Below the pieces are notes generated by a model. The model was not told where the DNA came from. It saw only the letters and a program-made list of their open reading frames with translations, and searched no databases. DNA of 64,000 nt from Polynucleobacter sp. MG-6-Vaara-E2 (GTDB lineage: Bacteria > Pseudomonadota > Gammaproteobacteria > Burkholderiales > Burkholderiaceae). The number at the start of each line of letters is the position of its first letter. The stretch's first letter is position 1. Below, piece by piece: positions 34,543 through 44,650 of this stretch. The stretch covers positions 1,054,001 through 1,118,000 of the forward strand of contig NZ_CP061303.1 of the NCBI RefSeq assembly GCF_018687695.1, written 5' to 3'. The translations under genes and the position numbers were made by a program.

Positions 34543-35928
34543 ATGCAACTCTCCCCATCTATTTTTAAAGCCTATGACATTCGCGGCATTATTGATGAGA
34601 CTCTGGATCCATCGATTGCCAAATTGATTGGCCAAGCATTTGGTACTGAGATGCGTGAACTTGGCGAAACAGAAATCGTTATTGGTCGCGATGGTCGCCT
34701 ATCTGGACCGAGTCTGATTGAGGCATTAACAGAAGGCCTGCTCTCTACAGGTATTCATGTGATTGATCTTGGGATGGTTGCTACACCTATGGTGTACTTT
34801 GGTGCCAATCAAATCCTAAACGGCAAGAAACCGAAGTCTGGAATCATGATTACCGGCAGTCATAACCCGCCAAATTACAACGGCTTCAAAATGGTTCTAG
34901 GTAGTGCAGCAATTTATGGTGACCAGATTCAAGCTTTACGCAAGCGTATTGAAGCCAAGCAATTTGCTACGGGCCAAGGTGTCCGCTCGACTTTCGATAT
35001 CTTCCCAATGTATCTCAAACATATTGTTGGCGATGTGAAAGTCGCTCGCCCCATGAAGATTGCAGTTGACTGCGGCAACGGTGTTGGCGGCGCATTTGCC
35101 GGGCAACTATTCAGAGCATTAGGTTGTGAAGTAGAGGAACTCTTTTGTGAGGTAGATGGTCATTTTCCGAATCACCACCCTGATCCAGCACATCTTGAGA
35201 ATCTGCAGGACCTCATTCATAACCTCCAGACCACTGACAACGAACTCGGCCTTGCCTTTGATGGTGATGCTGATCGCTTGGGAGTCGTGACCAAAGATGG
35301 TCAAGTGATCTTTCCTGATCGCCAAATGATGCTCTTTGCTAAAGATGTGCTCGCTCGCAATCCTGGTGGTCAGATTATTTATGACGTCAAATGCACTCGT
35401 AACTTAGCTACTTGGGTTAAGCAACATGGGGGTGAGCCTTTGATGTGGAAAACAGGTCACTCTTTAGTCAAAGCTAAGCTCAAAGAAACTGGCGCTCCCC
35501 TTGCCGGTGAAATGTCTGGTCATATCTTCTTTAAGGACCGCTGGTTCGGCTTTGATGATGGTCTTTATACCGGCGCACGCTTACTCGAGATCCTCTCCAA
35601 AGAAAAAGATCCCAGTAAGACATTAAATGACTTACCAAATGCAATTTGCACACCTGAATTACAACTAGCTTGCGCTGAAGGTGAGCCTTTTGCCTTACTA
35701 GAGACCATTAAGGCAACCGCTAAGTTCCCCACTTCTGAGTCAATTAACACGATTGATGGTGTGCGAGTGGAATACAAAGATGGATTTGGCCTAGCAAGGC
35801 CCTCAAATACCACGCCAGTAGTTGTTATGCGCTTTGAGGCAGATAGCGAAGAAGCCATCAAGAGAATACAGGCCGAATTTAAGGCTGTATTGTTAGCAGT
35901 CAAGCCTGATGCAAAGTTAGCTTTTTAG
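34543..35928 (+). CDS. Phosphomannomutase/phosphoglucomutase
   Basis: 461 aa alpha-D-phosphohexomutase of the AlgC/ManB type, making hexose-1-phosphates for envelope polysaccharides. FKAYDIRGIIDETLDPSIAK opens the protein; the phosphoserine loop is MITGSHNPPNYNGFKM (Ser about residue 105), the metal loop DGDADRLG (about 242-249), the sugar loop GEMSGHIFFKDR, and the phosphate-binding RPSNTTP near the end. It lies 41 bases after pgi with AAGGTC before the ATG. Confidence 0.93.
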   Translation: MQLSPSIFKAYDIRGIIDETLDPSIAKLIGQAFGTEMRELGETEIVIGRDGRLSGPSLIEALTEGLLSTGIHVIDLGMVATPMVYFGANQILNGKKPKSGIMITGSHNPPNYNGFKMVLGSAAIYGDQIQALRKRIEAKQFATGQGVRSTFDIFPMYLKHIVGDVKVARPMKIAVDCGNGVGGAFAGQLFRALGCEVEELFCEVDGHFPNHHPDPAHLENLQDLIHNLQTTDNELGLAFDGDADRLGVVTKDGQVIFPDRQMMLFAKDVLARNPGGQIIYDVKCTRNLATWVKQHGGEPLMWKTGHSLVKAKLKETGAPLAGEMSGHIFFKDRWFGFDDGLYTGARLLEILSKEKDPSKTLNDLPNAICTPELQLACAEGEPFALLETIKATAKFPTSESINTIDGVRVEYKDGFGLARPSNTTPVVVMRFEADSEEAIKRIQAEFKAVLLAVKPDAKLAF

Positions 35929-35966
35929 AATTCAGTAAACTTACTAGCACTCGTTTATGATTTCTT

Positions 35967-37094
35967 ATGAACTCAACTGTTAGCGCACCAATTGCATTTG
36001 ACTACCCTCAGCAAGACTCTGCTGGGATTACCTGCACCGCCCAAGCCTGGGCAAAAGTACCAGTCCACTTAGCCGAAGCTGAGAAAAATGCAGTTATTGC
36101 TCGCATTAAACAGCTTCTCATTGAAAAAGATGCCGCCTTAGTTGCCCACTATTATGTTGATGGCGATATCCAAGATTTAGCACTTGAAACCGGTGGATTT
36201 GTTGCCGACTCATTAGAGATGGCGCGCTTTGGCAAAAATCATCCTGCCAAAAATCTCATTGTTGCAGGCGTACGCTTCATGGGTGAGTCCGCCAAGATTC
36301 TCAGTCCTGAAAAGCACGTCTTCATGCCCGATCTTGATGCAACCTGCTCTTTAGATTTGGGCTGTGATGCTGCTGACTTTGCAAAATTTCGCGCAGCACA
36401 TCCTGATCGCGTTGTAGTCGTGTATGCCAATACATCGGCAGCAGTTAAAGCTCAAGCAGATTGGATGGTGACTAGTTCATGTGCATTAGCTATCGTTCAT
36501 CAACTCAAAGTTGAAGGCAAGAAAATATTATGGGCACCTGATCGTCATCTTGGTAGATATATTCAAGAACAAACTGGCGCTGATATGCTTTTGTGGAATG
36601 GTGCTTGTATTGTTCATGATGAATTCAAAGCGGCTGAATTAGAGACCCTAAAAGCATCCCACCCCAATGCCATGATCTTGGTTCATCCTGAGTCTCCTCA
36701 AGCAGTGGTGGATCTAGCAGATGTTGTTGGTTCTACCTCAGCCATGATCAAAGCCGTAGTTGAAGGTCAAGCTACCGAATATATTGTTGCGACTGATAAG
36801 GGCATCTTGCATCGCATGCGTCAGCTTTCTCCAAACAAGAAACTGATTGAGGCGCCTACTGCTGGCAATAGTGCCACTTGTAAGAGCTGTGCTCACTGCC
36901 CTTGGATGGCCATGAATGGTCTTCAAGGAATCCTAGATTGCCTTGAAAATGCCTCCGGTGAAATCTTCATTGATGAGCCAATTCGTGTTGAGGCGCTTGG
37001 CTGCATCGAGCGTATGCTCGATTTCACAAAAAATCATCCTGATCTTCTTGCTAAAGCACAACATGGCTTTGTGAAGAATATTGGCGCAGCTTAA
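35967..37094 (+). CDS. nadA: Quinolinate synthase A
   Basis: 375 aa [4Fe-4S] enzyme that condenses iminoaspartate with dihydroxyacetone phosphate to quinolinate. ALVAHYYVDGDIQDLALETG at the N-terminal third, the cluster cysteines in DATCSLDLGCD, TSSCALAIVH and SCAHCPWMAMN. It is followed 36 bases later by nadC. Confidence 0.97.
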   Translation: MNSTVSAPIAFDYPQQDSAGITCTAQAWAKVPVHLAEAEKNAVIARIKQLLIEKDAALVAHYYVDGDIQDLALETGGFVADSLEMARFGKNHPAKNLIVAGVRFMGESAKILSPEKHVFMPDLDATCSLDLGCDAADFAKFRAAHPDRVVVVYANTSAAVKAQADWMVTSSCALAIVHQLKVEGKKILWAPDRHLGRYIQEQTGADMLLWNGACIVHDEFKAAELETLKASHPNAMILVHPESPQAVVDLADVVGSTSAMIKAVVEGQATEYIVATDKGILHRMRQLSPNKKLIEAPTAGNSATCKSCAHCPWMAMNGLQGILDCLENASGEIFIDEPIRVEALGCIERMLDFTKNHPDLLAKAQHGFVKNIGAA

Positions 37095-37130
37095 TTAAGT
37101 TATTTCTTTTATAGATAGATATTGTTTTTC

Positions 37131-37988
37131 ATGTTTGATTACAACGAAACCTTAGAGCAAGCACGTCAACGCAATATTCATGATGCACTCATGGAAGATA
37201 TTGGTATGGGTGATTGGACTGCTAAGCTCGTTCCAAGCAAGCTGGTTCAAGCACAACTGATCGTTCGTCAAGAATCCGTGCTCTGCGGCGTAGATTGGTT
37301 TGAAGGCACCCTCAAGAAGTTAGACCCCAATGCGAAAGTCACTTGGCACTACATTGAGGGCGACCTTATGAAACCCGATACCAAGGTTTGTGATATCCAA
37401 GCTGACTCGCAAGCGCTACTCTCTGCGGAGCGTACCTGTATTAACTTCCTGCAAACCCTATCTTGGACAGCAAGCATTACTCGCCAGCACGTTGATGCGA
37501 TTGCGAGCGCTAGCCCAAACCCAAAAGGCTGTGCAGTTCTAGATACCCGTAAAACGATTCCGGGATTACGTCAGGCACAAAAGTATGCAGTACGAGTGGG
37601 TGGTGGGAAAAATCAACGTCTTGCTCTATGGCACGGTATTTTGATTAAAGAAAATCATATTGCCGCTGCAGGTAGCGTAACCGCTGCCCTTAAGAATGCG
37701 CAAGCACTGAAATCTGGAGTAGATATTCAAATTGAAGTAGAAAACTTTTCTGAACTAGAAGAAGCTTTAGCTGCTGGTGCTCAGAGCATCTTAATTGATA
37801 ACTTTAATACCGATCAAATGAAACAAGCCGTTGCTATTACTGCAGGTCGTGCGCTCTTAGAGGCTTCTGGCGGGATCAATTTAGATCAGATGCGTGCAAT
37901 TGCGGCTACTGGAGTTGATCGCATCTCGCTAGGTAAGTTAACCAAAGATGTGAATGCAGTGGATTTCTCAATGAGAATTCTAGGCTAG
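37131..37988 (+). CDS. nadC: Nicotinate-nucleotide pyrophosphorylase (carboxylating)
   Basis: 285 aa quinolinate phosphoribosyltransferase, making nicotinate mononucleotide. LSAERTCINFLQTLSWTAS, DTRKTIPGLRQAQKYAVRVG and ASGGINLDQMRAIAATGVDR are the family motifs. A TTG nine bases upstream is also in frame, but the ATG at 37131 (MFDYNETLEQ) is the likely start. It is convergent with nadB 23 bases away, so the whole quinolinate route is clustered. Confidence 0.95.
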   Translation: MFDYNETLEQARQRNIHDALMEDIGMGDWTAKLVPSKLVQAQLIVRQESVLCGVDWFEGTLKKLDPNAKVTWHYIEGDLMKPDTKVCDIQADSQALLSAERTCINFLQTLSWTASITRQHVDAIASASPNPKGCAVLDTRKTIPGLRQAQKYAVRVGGGKNQRLALWHGILIKENHIAAAGSVTAALKNAQALKSGVDIQIEVENFSELEEALAAGAQSILIDNFNTDQMKQAVAITAGRALLEASGGINLDQMRAIAATGVDRISLGKLTKDVNAVDFSMRILG

Positions 37989-38011
37989 AAACTGTTCTCT
38001 AGCTTTCTGCT

Positions 38012-39667
38012 TTAACTTTCCTGCGGATTCTCGCCTCCCTCGGATTGAGGAGTCAAAATCGTTGGATATGAAACTGCCCATGTGCCTGGGTAGTCGCGAC
38101 TGTAATGCAATCCCCTACTTTCTCGGCGCATAAGCGCTGATCGCACGATCAGTTCAGCGCACTCAAGAAGATTGCGTAACTCAATTAAGTCACGGGTAAC
38201 CTTAAAGTTTGCGTAATACTCTTGGACTTCATATCTGAGAAGCTTGATACGATGTAAGGCACGCTCTAGACGTCGATTAGTTCTTACGATGCCAACGTAG
38301 TTCCACATAAGTGAGCGTAATTCATCCCAATTATGGGCAATGACCACTTGCTCATCGGCATCTTCTACTTGGCTCTCATCCCAAAGTGGCAACTTAGGCA
38401 TTACTGGAGTCTTCAGTGCTGAGATATCCTCAGCTGCGGCCTTACCAATGACTACGCATTCCAGTAAAGAGTTACTTGCCAAGCGATTGGCGCCATGCAA
38501 ACCAGTGTAAGTTGCCTCACCTACCGCATATAGTCCAGGTAAGTCAGTGCGGCCCTTCAGATCAGTCACAACACCACCACAGGTGTAATGCGCTGCAGGT
38601 ACCACCGGGATTGGCTCTTTAGTGATATCCAAACCGAGACTTAAACAACGCGCATAAATCATGGGGAAATGTTCTTTTACAAATGCCTCACCCAAATGAG
38701 TAGCATCGAGATGCACATAATCCAAACCATGCTTTTTCATTTCAAAGTCGATAGCGCGGGCGACGATGTCGCGTGGAGCCAATTCATTACGCTCATCATG
38801 ATCGGGCATGAAGCGCATGCCATCGGGCAGCTTTAACAAACCACCCTCACCACGCATGGCTTCAGTAATCAGAAAAGTTCGATCACTTGGGTGATACAAA
38901 CAGGTTGGATGAAACTGGATAAATTCCATATTACCCACACGACAGCCTGCACGCCAGGCCATGGCAATACCATCGCCTGTAGCTGTATCGGGGTTACTTG
39001 TGTAGCGATATACCTTACCTACTCCACCAGTAGCAAGTACTACTGATTTCGCCTCAATGGTATCTACACGATTGTTTTTAATATCCAAGGCATACACACC
39101 ATAGCAACGATTAGGCTTTGCGCGTTGAGTCTTGGCATCTAATTGACGATTGGTAATGAGATCAAGAGCAATCCAATGCTCCAGAATACGAATGTTTTTA
39201 TGAGACTTGGCTTTATCTAGCAATACTTCATGAATTGCCTTACCAGTAGCGTCGGCAGCATGGGCAATTCGCCGATGACTATGGCCACCCTCGCGAGTTA
39301 AGTGCAAACCCATCGGTCCAGATTTGTCTTCAGTAAAAGGTACGCCCTGCTCAACTAACCATTTAATTGCTTCAGCACTTTCTTCGGCAATATAGCGCGC
39401 AGTGGATTCCACAACGAGACCAGCACCAGCATCCAGCGTATCTGCTACGTGCGAATCAATGCTGTCATGCTCCTTATCTACTACCCCGACAATGCCACCT
39501 TGGGCCCATGCTGTAGCTGCTTCACCTAGGCCACGCTTAGCCATGAGAATCACGGGCTGGGTTTCAGCCATATGCAGGGCAACAGTCAAGCCAGCTAATC
39601 CAGCACCAATGATGAGAACTGGTAACTCAGCTTGAGCTTGGGAGGGTGTTGGTGTGGAACTTGCCAT
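38012..39667 (-). CDS. nadB: L-aspartate oxidase
   Basis: 551 aa flavoprotein that oxidises aspartate to iminoaspartate for NadA. FAD motif LIIGAGLAGLTVALHMAE at residues about 19-36, active-site TREGGHSHRRIAHAADATGK, and AAHYTCGGVVTDLKGRTDLP with GLHGANRLASNSLLE. The C-terminal helical domain is complete. It lies opposite to nadAC. Confidence 0.96.
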   Translation of the reverse strand: MASSTPTPSQAQAELPVLIIGAGLAGLTVALHMAETQPVILMAKRGLGEAATAWAQGGIVGVVDKEHDSIDSHVADTLDAGAGLVVESTARYIAEESAEAIKWLVEQGVPFTEDKSGPMGLHLTREGGHSHRRIAHAADATGKAIHEVLLDKAKSHKNIRILEHWIALDLITNRQLDAKTQRAKPNRCYGVYALDIKNNRVDTIEAKSVVLATGGVGKVYRYTSNPDTATGDGIAMAWRAGCRVGNMEFIQFHPTCLYHPSDRTFLITEAMRGEGGLLKLPDGMRFMPDHDERNELAPRDIVARAIDFEMKKHGLDYVHLDATHLGEAFVKEHFPMIYARCLSLGLDITKEPIPVVPAAHYTCGGVVTDLKGRTDLPGLYAVGEATYTGLHGANRLASNSLLECVVIGKAAAEDISALKTPVMPKLPLWDESQVEDADEQVVIAHNWDELRSLMWNYVGIVRTNRRLERALHRIKLLRYEVQEYYANFKVTRDLIELRNLLECAELIVRSALMRRESRGLHYSRDYPGTWAVSYPTILTPQSEGGENPQES

Positions 39668-39713
39668 AGAGGGTTCATTCTAAAGGGCAATTCAAATTCA
39701 TGAAGCGGATGTA

Positions 39714-39739
39714 AAAAGGCTCCATTTCTGGAGCCTTTT
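39714..39739 (-). terminator. Terminator of the formate dehydrogenase operon
   Basis: 11-bp stem AAAAGGCTCCA / TGGAGCCTTTT with a 4-base loop, followed on the minus strand by a further T, 30 bases after the formate dehydrogenase alpha stop. It also separates the operon from nadB. Confidence 0.85.
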
Positions 39740-39769
39740 GGGTTTGCTAGCTCAGTACTAGGTGAGCAA

Positions 39770-42664
39770 TTAGACGTTAGACATCACCTTTGATCCGCCA
39801 GGTGCATTGGTACCGTATCCCATGATCTTGGCAACATCTCCACCTTTGGCGAGTTTGACAGCGCAATACTTAAATTCTGGGATCTTGCCAAATGGATCAA
39901 GAGCAGGATTAGTGATCAAATTTGCCGCAGCTTCGTAGTAAGCAAACGGAATGAAGATCACTCCTCTTGGCGTACCGTCATCTCTGCGCACATGAATACC
40001 AACTTCACCACGACGAGACTGCACGGTAATCACATCGCCAGCAGTCACACCTAACAGGGCCATATCTTCACCATTCATCGACACGGTTGCCATTGGTTCA
40101 ATCGCATCAAGTACTGTTGCGCGGCGCGTCATACTGCCAGTGTGCCAATGCTCTAGCTGCCGGCCCGTAATCAATACAAAAGGATACTCAATATCTGGAC
40201 GTTCATTTGCAGGAATAATGTCTGCGGGAACGAGCTTAACCTTACCATCTGGCGTAGCAAAGCTGTCATCAAACACAATTGGGCGCCCTGGATCTTCAGC
40301 AGAAAGACATGGATAGGTCACGCTTGATTCTTTTTCAAGGCGCTCCCATGTAATGCCGTTGATGGCACCATGCATTGCTTGACGCATTTCATCATAGACT
40401 TCTGCAACACCATCATCTGGCCCTTGATAGTTCCAATTGAGACCCATACGCTTGGCGATTTCCTGAATGATCCAAAGGTCGGGCTTTGCATCACCTGGAG
40501 GATTGATTGCCTTCTTGCCCATTTGCACCATACGATCAGTATTGCTTGCAGTACCAACCTTCTCTGGCCATGCACTTGCTGGCAATACTACGTCTGCCAA
40601 CAATGCTGTTTCAGTCATGAAAATATCCTGTACCACTAAATGCTCTAGAGATGCTAAAGCATGACGGGCATGATTTAAATCAGGGTCACTCATCGCAGGG
40701 TTTTCACCTTCCACATACATGCCACGAATCTTGTCTGGATCGCTATCTGGTGCAGTGATCTTGTGCATGATCTCCACTACGGTATATCCAGGTTTTTTAT
40801 CCAACGGTGTGCCCCAGAACTTCTCAAACCAAGCATGCGCTTCTGGATTGTCAACGCGCTGATAGTTCGGGAACATCATTGGAATCAAACCAGCATCGCT
40901 CGCACCCTGAACGTTATTTTGTCCGCGCAGTGGATGCAAGCCTGACCCTGGTTTACCAATTTGGCCAGTGATACTCACCAATGCGATTAAACAACGTGCA
41001 TTATCGGTGCCGTGAACGTGCTGGCTAACCCCCATGCCCCACAAAATCATGGCAGATTTTGTAGTGGCAAATTCTCTAGCAACTTCACGCAAAGTCTCTG
41101 CTGTAATACCGCAAATTGGCGCCATTGCTTCTGGACTATAGCCCTTGATGTTGTCTTTAAGCGCTTCAAAGTTATTGGCACGATTGGCAATAAAGTCCTT
41201 ATCAGCCAAACCTTCTTCAATAATCGTATAGATCATGGCATTGAGCATTGCCACATCAGTATCTGGCTTGAACTGCATGGTGCGCCAGGCATGCTTGCTG
41301 ATCTCGGTTATACGTGGATCACACAAAACAATCTTTGCGCCACGCTTAGCGGCATTCTTAAACCAAGTTGCAGCTACAGGGTGATTAGCAGTTGGATTAG
41401 ATCCAATCAAGAAAATCAAGCTGGAGTGTTCGACATCATTAACCTGATTGCTTACAGCACCAGAGCCAACACCTTCGAGCAATGCTGCTACCGATGATGC
41501 ATGGCAAAGACGGGTGCAATGGTCAACGTTATTGCTACCAAAACCAGTACGCACTAGTTTTTGAAATAAATAAGCTTCTTCGTTACTACCCTTAGCAGAG
41601 CCAAAGCCAGCCAATGCTTTGAGACCATGTTGATCTTTGAGCTTCTTAAGACCGCCGCCCGCAAAATCAAGCGCCTCTTCCCAAGTCGCCTCACGGAAAA
41701 TATCAGACCAGTCCTGCTTACCTTCGAGGATAGATTCATCCTTAGGTACACCTGGTTTACGAATTAAGGGTTTGGTTAAGCGCTGTGGGTTATGGATGTA
41801 ATCCATACCAAAGCGACCTTTAACGCAAAGGCGGTTGTGATTAGCCGGGCCATCACGACCTTCTACGCTGACAATCTTTTCATCTTTCACGTTGTAAGTG
41901 ATCTGACAACCTACACCGCAGAATGGGCAAACAGAATCCACTTTACGATCCACTGTTTGTGAACCAATTAATCCCTTTGGCATCAATGCACCAGTAGGAC
42001 AGGCTTGCACACACTCACCACAGGCAACGCAAGTGCTATCACCCATTGGATCGTTTAAATCGAAAACGATTTCGCTGTGTGCGCCACGCATAGCGTAGCC
42101 AATCACATCATTAACCTGCTCTTCACGACATGCGCGTACACAACGATTACATTGAATACAAGCATCAAGATTTACCGCCATTGCTGGATGAGAAACGTCA
42201 TTTGCAACCTTATCGCGACGCAAAGCTTTGAGCTGCGGACGCACTGTGACATCCATGCGAGTCGCCCAAGTACTAAGCTCACCATGTTGTTGCTTCTGCT
42301 CTTCTGCCTTGGTGTCACCTACCCACTTAAAGCCTTCATCAGGCATATCAGATAGCAACATCTCCAGAACCAGCTTTTGACTCTTGACTGCACGCTCGCT
42401 ATTGGCTTTGACTTCCATGCCTGGAGTTGCACTTCTGCAGCAACTTGGCGCTAGAGTACGCTCACCATTGATTTCGACTACGCAAGCACGGCAGTTGCCA
42501 TCAGGTCGATAGCCATCTTTAAAACAGAGGTGTGGAATATCGATGCCATGACGTTTTGCTGCCTTAAGAATGGTTTCACCTTCATAAGAAACAATGGTCT
42601 TGCCGTCTAGCTTGAACTCAACAGTTTGTAGTTCGAGTTCTTTTAGATTAGTTGGTGCGTTCAT
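39770..42664 (-). CDS. NAD-dependent formate dehydrogenase alpha (catalytic) subunit
   Basis: 964 aa molybdopterin enzyme oxidising formate to CO2. Domains in order: [2Fe-2S] ferredoxin-like (about 15-95; CFKDGYRPDGNCRACVVEIN), His-Cys cluster, two 4Fe-4S motifs (CIQCNRCVRAC and CVACGECVQACPTGAL), molybdopterin 4Fe-4S motif CPFCGVGC, and the Mo-bis-MGD domain with VDHCTRLCHAS, where Cys387 is at the position of selenocysteine in E. coli FdhF. The C-terminal molybdopterin dinucleotide domain starts about 850. It matches FdsA of soluble Fds-type enzymes. It is 40 bases after the diaphorase-like gene. Confidence 0.94.
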   Translation of the reverse strand: MNAPTNLKELELQTVEFKLDGKTIVSYEGETILKAAKRHGIDIPHLCFKDGYRPDGNCRACVVEINGERTLAPSCCRSATPGMEVKANSERAVKSQKLVLEMLLSDMPDEGFKWVGDTKAEEQKQQHGELSTWATRMDVTVRPQLKALRRDKVANDVSHPAMAVNLDACIQCNRCVRACREEQVNDVIGYAMRGAHSEIVFDLNDPMGDSTCVACGECVQACPTGALMPKGLIGSQTVDRKVDSVCPFCGVGCQITYNVKDEKIVSVEGRDGPANHNRLCVKGRFGMDYIHNPQRLTKPLIRKPGVPKDESILEGKQDWSDIFREATWEEALDFAGGGLKKLKDQHGLKALAGFGSAKGSNEEAYLFQKLVRTGFGSNNVDHCTRLCHASSVAALLEGVGSGAVSNQVNDVEHSSLIFLIGSNPTANHPVAATWFKNAAKRGAKIVLCDPRITEISKHAWRTMQFKPDTDVAMLNAMIYTIIEEGLADKDFIANRANNFEALKDNIKGYSPEAMAPICGITAETLREVAREFATTKSAMILWGMGVSQHVHGTDNARCLIALVSITGQIGKPGSGLHPLRGQNNVQGASDAGLIPMMFPNYQRVDNPEAHAWFEKFWGTPLDKKPGYTVVEIMHKITAPDSDPDKIRGMYVEGENPAMSDPDLNHARHALASLEHLVVQDIFMTETALLADVVLPASAWPEKVGTASNTDRMVQMGKKAINPPGDAKPDLWIIQEIAKRMGLNWNYQGPDDGVAEVYDEMRQAMHGAINGITWERLEKESSVTYPCLSAEDPGRPIVFDDSFATPDGKVKLVPADIIPANERPDIEYPFVLITGRQLEHWHTGSMTRRATVLDAIEPMATVSMNGEDMALLGVTAGDVITVQSRRGEVGIHVRRDDGTPRGVIFIPFAYYEAAANLITNPALDPFGKIPEFKYCAVKLAKGGDVAKIMGYGTNAPGGSKVMSNV

Positions 42665-42704
42665 ATAGTCTCGTTCTTCCCTATTCTCTTATTAAGGTAC
42701 TTCC

Positions 42705-44507
42705 TTATTGAATCTCTTCTGGGAAATATTTATGAATACAGCGAATCGGGTTTGGTGCTGCTTGGCCTAGGCCGCAGATCGAAGCATCAACCATCACCGT
42801 TGCCAAATCTTCGAGGGTGTCTTGATCCCAAGATTTAGCTTGCATGAGTTTGGCGGCTTTACCAGTACCAACACGGCAAGGCGTACATTGACCACAACTC
42901 TCATGCTCAAAGAAGTGCATGACATTTAAGGCCATATCGCGCGCTTTATCTTTGTCACTAAATACCATCACCGCTGCAGAACCAATAAAGCATCCATAAG
43001 GTTGCAAGGTATCAAAGTCAAGCGGAATGTCGTTCATCGTCGCAGGCAAAATACCTCCTGATGCACCACCAGGTAAGTAGCCATAGAACTGGTGACCATC
43101 TTGCATGCCACCACAGTACTCATCGATTAATTCTTGAATAGTAATACCCGCTGGCGCTAATTTCACGCCAGGTTTTTTGACGCGCCCGCTCACGCTATAG
43201 CTACGCAAGCCTTTACGATCGTGACGCCCATAAGAACTAAACCACTCTGGGCCACGAGAAATAATGTCGCGCACCCAGTAGAGGGTCTCAAAATTATGCT
43301 CAAGGGTTGGTCGGCCAAATAAGCCAACCTGGGCAATGTAAGGAGGTCGCATACGTGGTTCACCACGCTTGCCCTCAATACTTTCAATCATGGCAGATTC
43401 TTCACCACAGATGTAGGCACCAGCACCACGGCGCAATTCAATATTCGGAATCGGAAATGGCGGGTTCGCTTTGAGTTTAGCCAATTCTATTTCGAGCAAC
43501 TCACGGCAACCGTGATATTCATCACGCAGATAGATGTAGCAAGCATCAATACCAACAACGTTTGCTGCGATCAATAAGCCTTCTAAGAAGCGATGGGGGT
43601 CACGCTCTAAATAAGTACGATCTTTAAATGTTCCCGGCTCGCCTTCGTCAATATTGACGGCCATTAATTTAGGCGCCACTTGGTCTCTCACGATGCGCCA
43701 TTTGCGACCCGCTGGGAAACCTGCACCCCCTAAGCCACGTAGACCTGAACTTTCCATCGCCTTGATGACACTCTCAGCGTCTTTCTTACCTTCATGAATT
43801 TCTTTTGCCAAGGCATAACCACCTTGAGCACGGTAAGCTTCATAACCTACATAGTCTGGCGAGAGTGCTTGGTTTTCACCTTGTGGTGATACGCCCTGCT
43901 CTGCTAATGCCGCTGGATCAAAGCTAGCATTAGCTTTTGCCATAGGTTGAGTAGTTAAGCCATTGCTAACAGCAGCTTTGACTTTATCCGTTGTCGCAAA
44001 GAGCACCGGATACTGATGAACCACAGCTACAGGAGCTTGCTCACAGCGCCCTACGCATGGAGCGGCAATGACTTTAACCTTGGGGTTGCCCAAAATCGCA
44101 GGAAGTTTAGCGAGCAAGTTTTGTGCGCCAGCTAATTCACAAGCTATGCCATCACACACACGCACAGTGATGTCAGCAACTGGATCATTTCCGCGTACCA
44201 CCTCAAAGTGGTGATAGAAAGTAGCGACTTCATAGACTTCGGCCATCGGCAAATTCATTTCTTTTGCCAAAGCAACTAAATGACGATCATGCAAAGCACG
44301 ATACTCATCATTAAGTTTGTGTAAATGTTCAATTAATAAATCACGACGATGTGGCGCATTGCCAATCAGCTGTCGCACTTCTGCAATCGATGCGTCATCC
44401 GCTTGACGACCCTTGAGCTTGCTTTTGCGACGAATGGTCTCCCTCAAATCATTTGCTGTTGCTATGGCAACTGCTTTGATTTCCTTAGTAGGTTTTGGGT
44501 GATTCAT
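42705..44507 (-). CDS. Formate dehydrogenase NAD-reducing subunit, NuoE-NuoF fusion
   Basis: 600 aa. Residues about 30-190 are a NuoE/FdsG-like domain with the thioredoxin-like [2Fe-2S] ligands in VCDGIACELAG and APCVGRCEQAP. Residues about 215-600 are NuoF/FdsB-like: SGLRGLGGAGFPAGRKWR (NADH site), DEGEPGTFKDRTYLE (FMN site), GAGAYICGEESAMIESIEGK, and the N3 4Fe-4S motif ESCGQCTPCRVGTGK. It receives electrons from the alpha subunit and reduces NAD+. In Cupriavidus-type Fds these are two proteins. No fdsC/fdhD or fdsD gene is adjacent. Confidence 0.92.
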   Translation of the reverse strand: MNHPKPTKEIKAVAIATANDLRETIRRKSKLKGRQADDASIAEVRQLIGNAPHRRDLLIEHLHKLNDEYRALHDRHLVALAKEMNLPMAEVYEVATFYHHFEVVRGNDPVADITVRVCDGIACELAGAQNLLAKLPAILGNPKVKVIAAPCVGRCEQAPVAVVHQYPVLFATTDKVKAAVSNGLTTQPMAKANASFDPAALAEQGVSPQGENQALSPDYVGYEAYRAQGGYALAKEIHEGKKDAESVIKAMESSGLRGLGGAGFPAGRKWRIVRDQVAPKLMAVNIDEGEPGTFKDRTYLERDPHRFLEGLLIAANVVGIDACYIYLRDEYHGCRELLEIELAKLKANPPFPIPNIELRRGAGAYICGEESAMIESIEGKRGEPRMRPPYIAQVGLFGRPTLEHNFETLYWVRDIISRGPEWFSSYGRHDRKGLRSYSVSGRVKKPGVKLAPAGITIQELIDEYCGGMQDGHQFYGYLPGGASGGILPATMNDIPLDFDTLQPYGCFIGSAAVMVFSDKDKARDMALNVMHFFEHESCGQCTPCRVGTGKAAKLMQAKSWDQDTLEDLATVMVDASICGLGQAAPNPIRCIHKYFPEEIQ

Positions 44508-44650
44508 GGTCTCTAGTCTCTAATATTTATGTATGCGTTTGCGCAAACCCTAAAATAAGGGGAAAGGCAAAATAACGCTTGATTTTGGGTTATTTCAACC
44601 CCTAAGTCCTTGACGGCGCTCAAGGGATTGAATTACGGGTAAACCCTAAT
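44508..44650 (-). promoter_or_regulatory. Formate dehydrogenase upstream region with palindromes
   Basis: Contains three inverted repeats ahead of the operon: GTTTGCGCAAAC (44537-44548, perfect 12-bp palindrome), AAACCCT-N6-AGGGGAAA (44545-44565), and GGGTT-ATTTC-AACCC (44587-44601). The second element recurs with the same spacing before fumarase at 50097-50117. They probably mark operators or the promoter; the regulator is unknown. No gene was seen. Confidence 0.45.

Noticed and set aside
41012..41497. 161-codon plus-strand frame
   Set aside because: Antisense to the formate dehydrogenase alpha subunit, which is intact.
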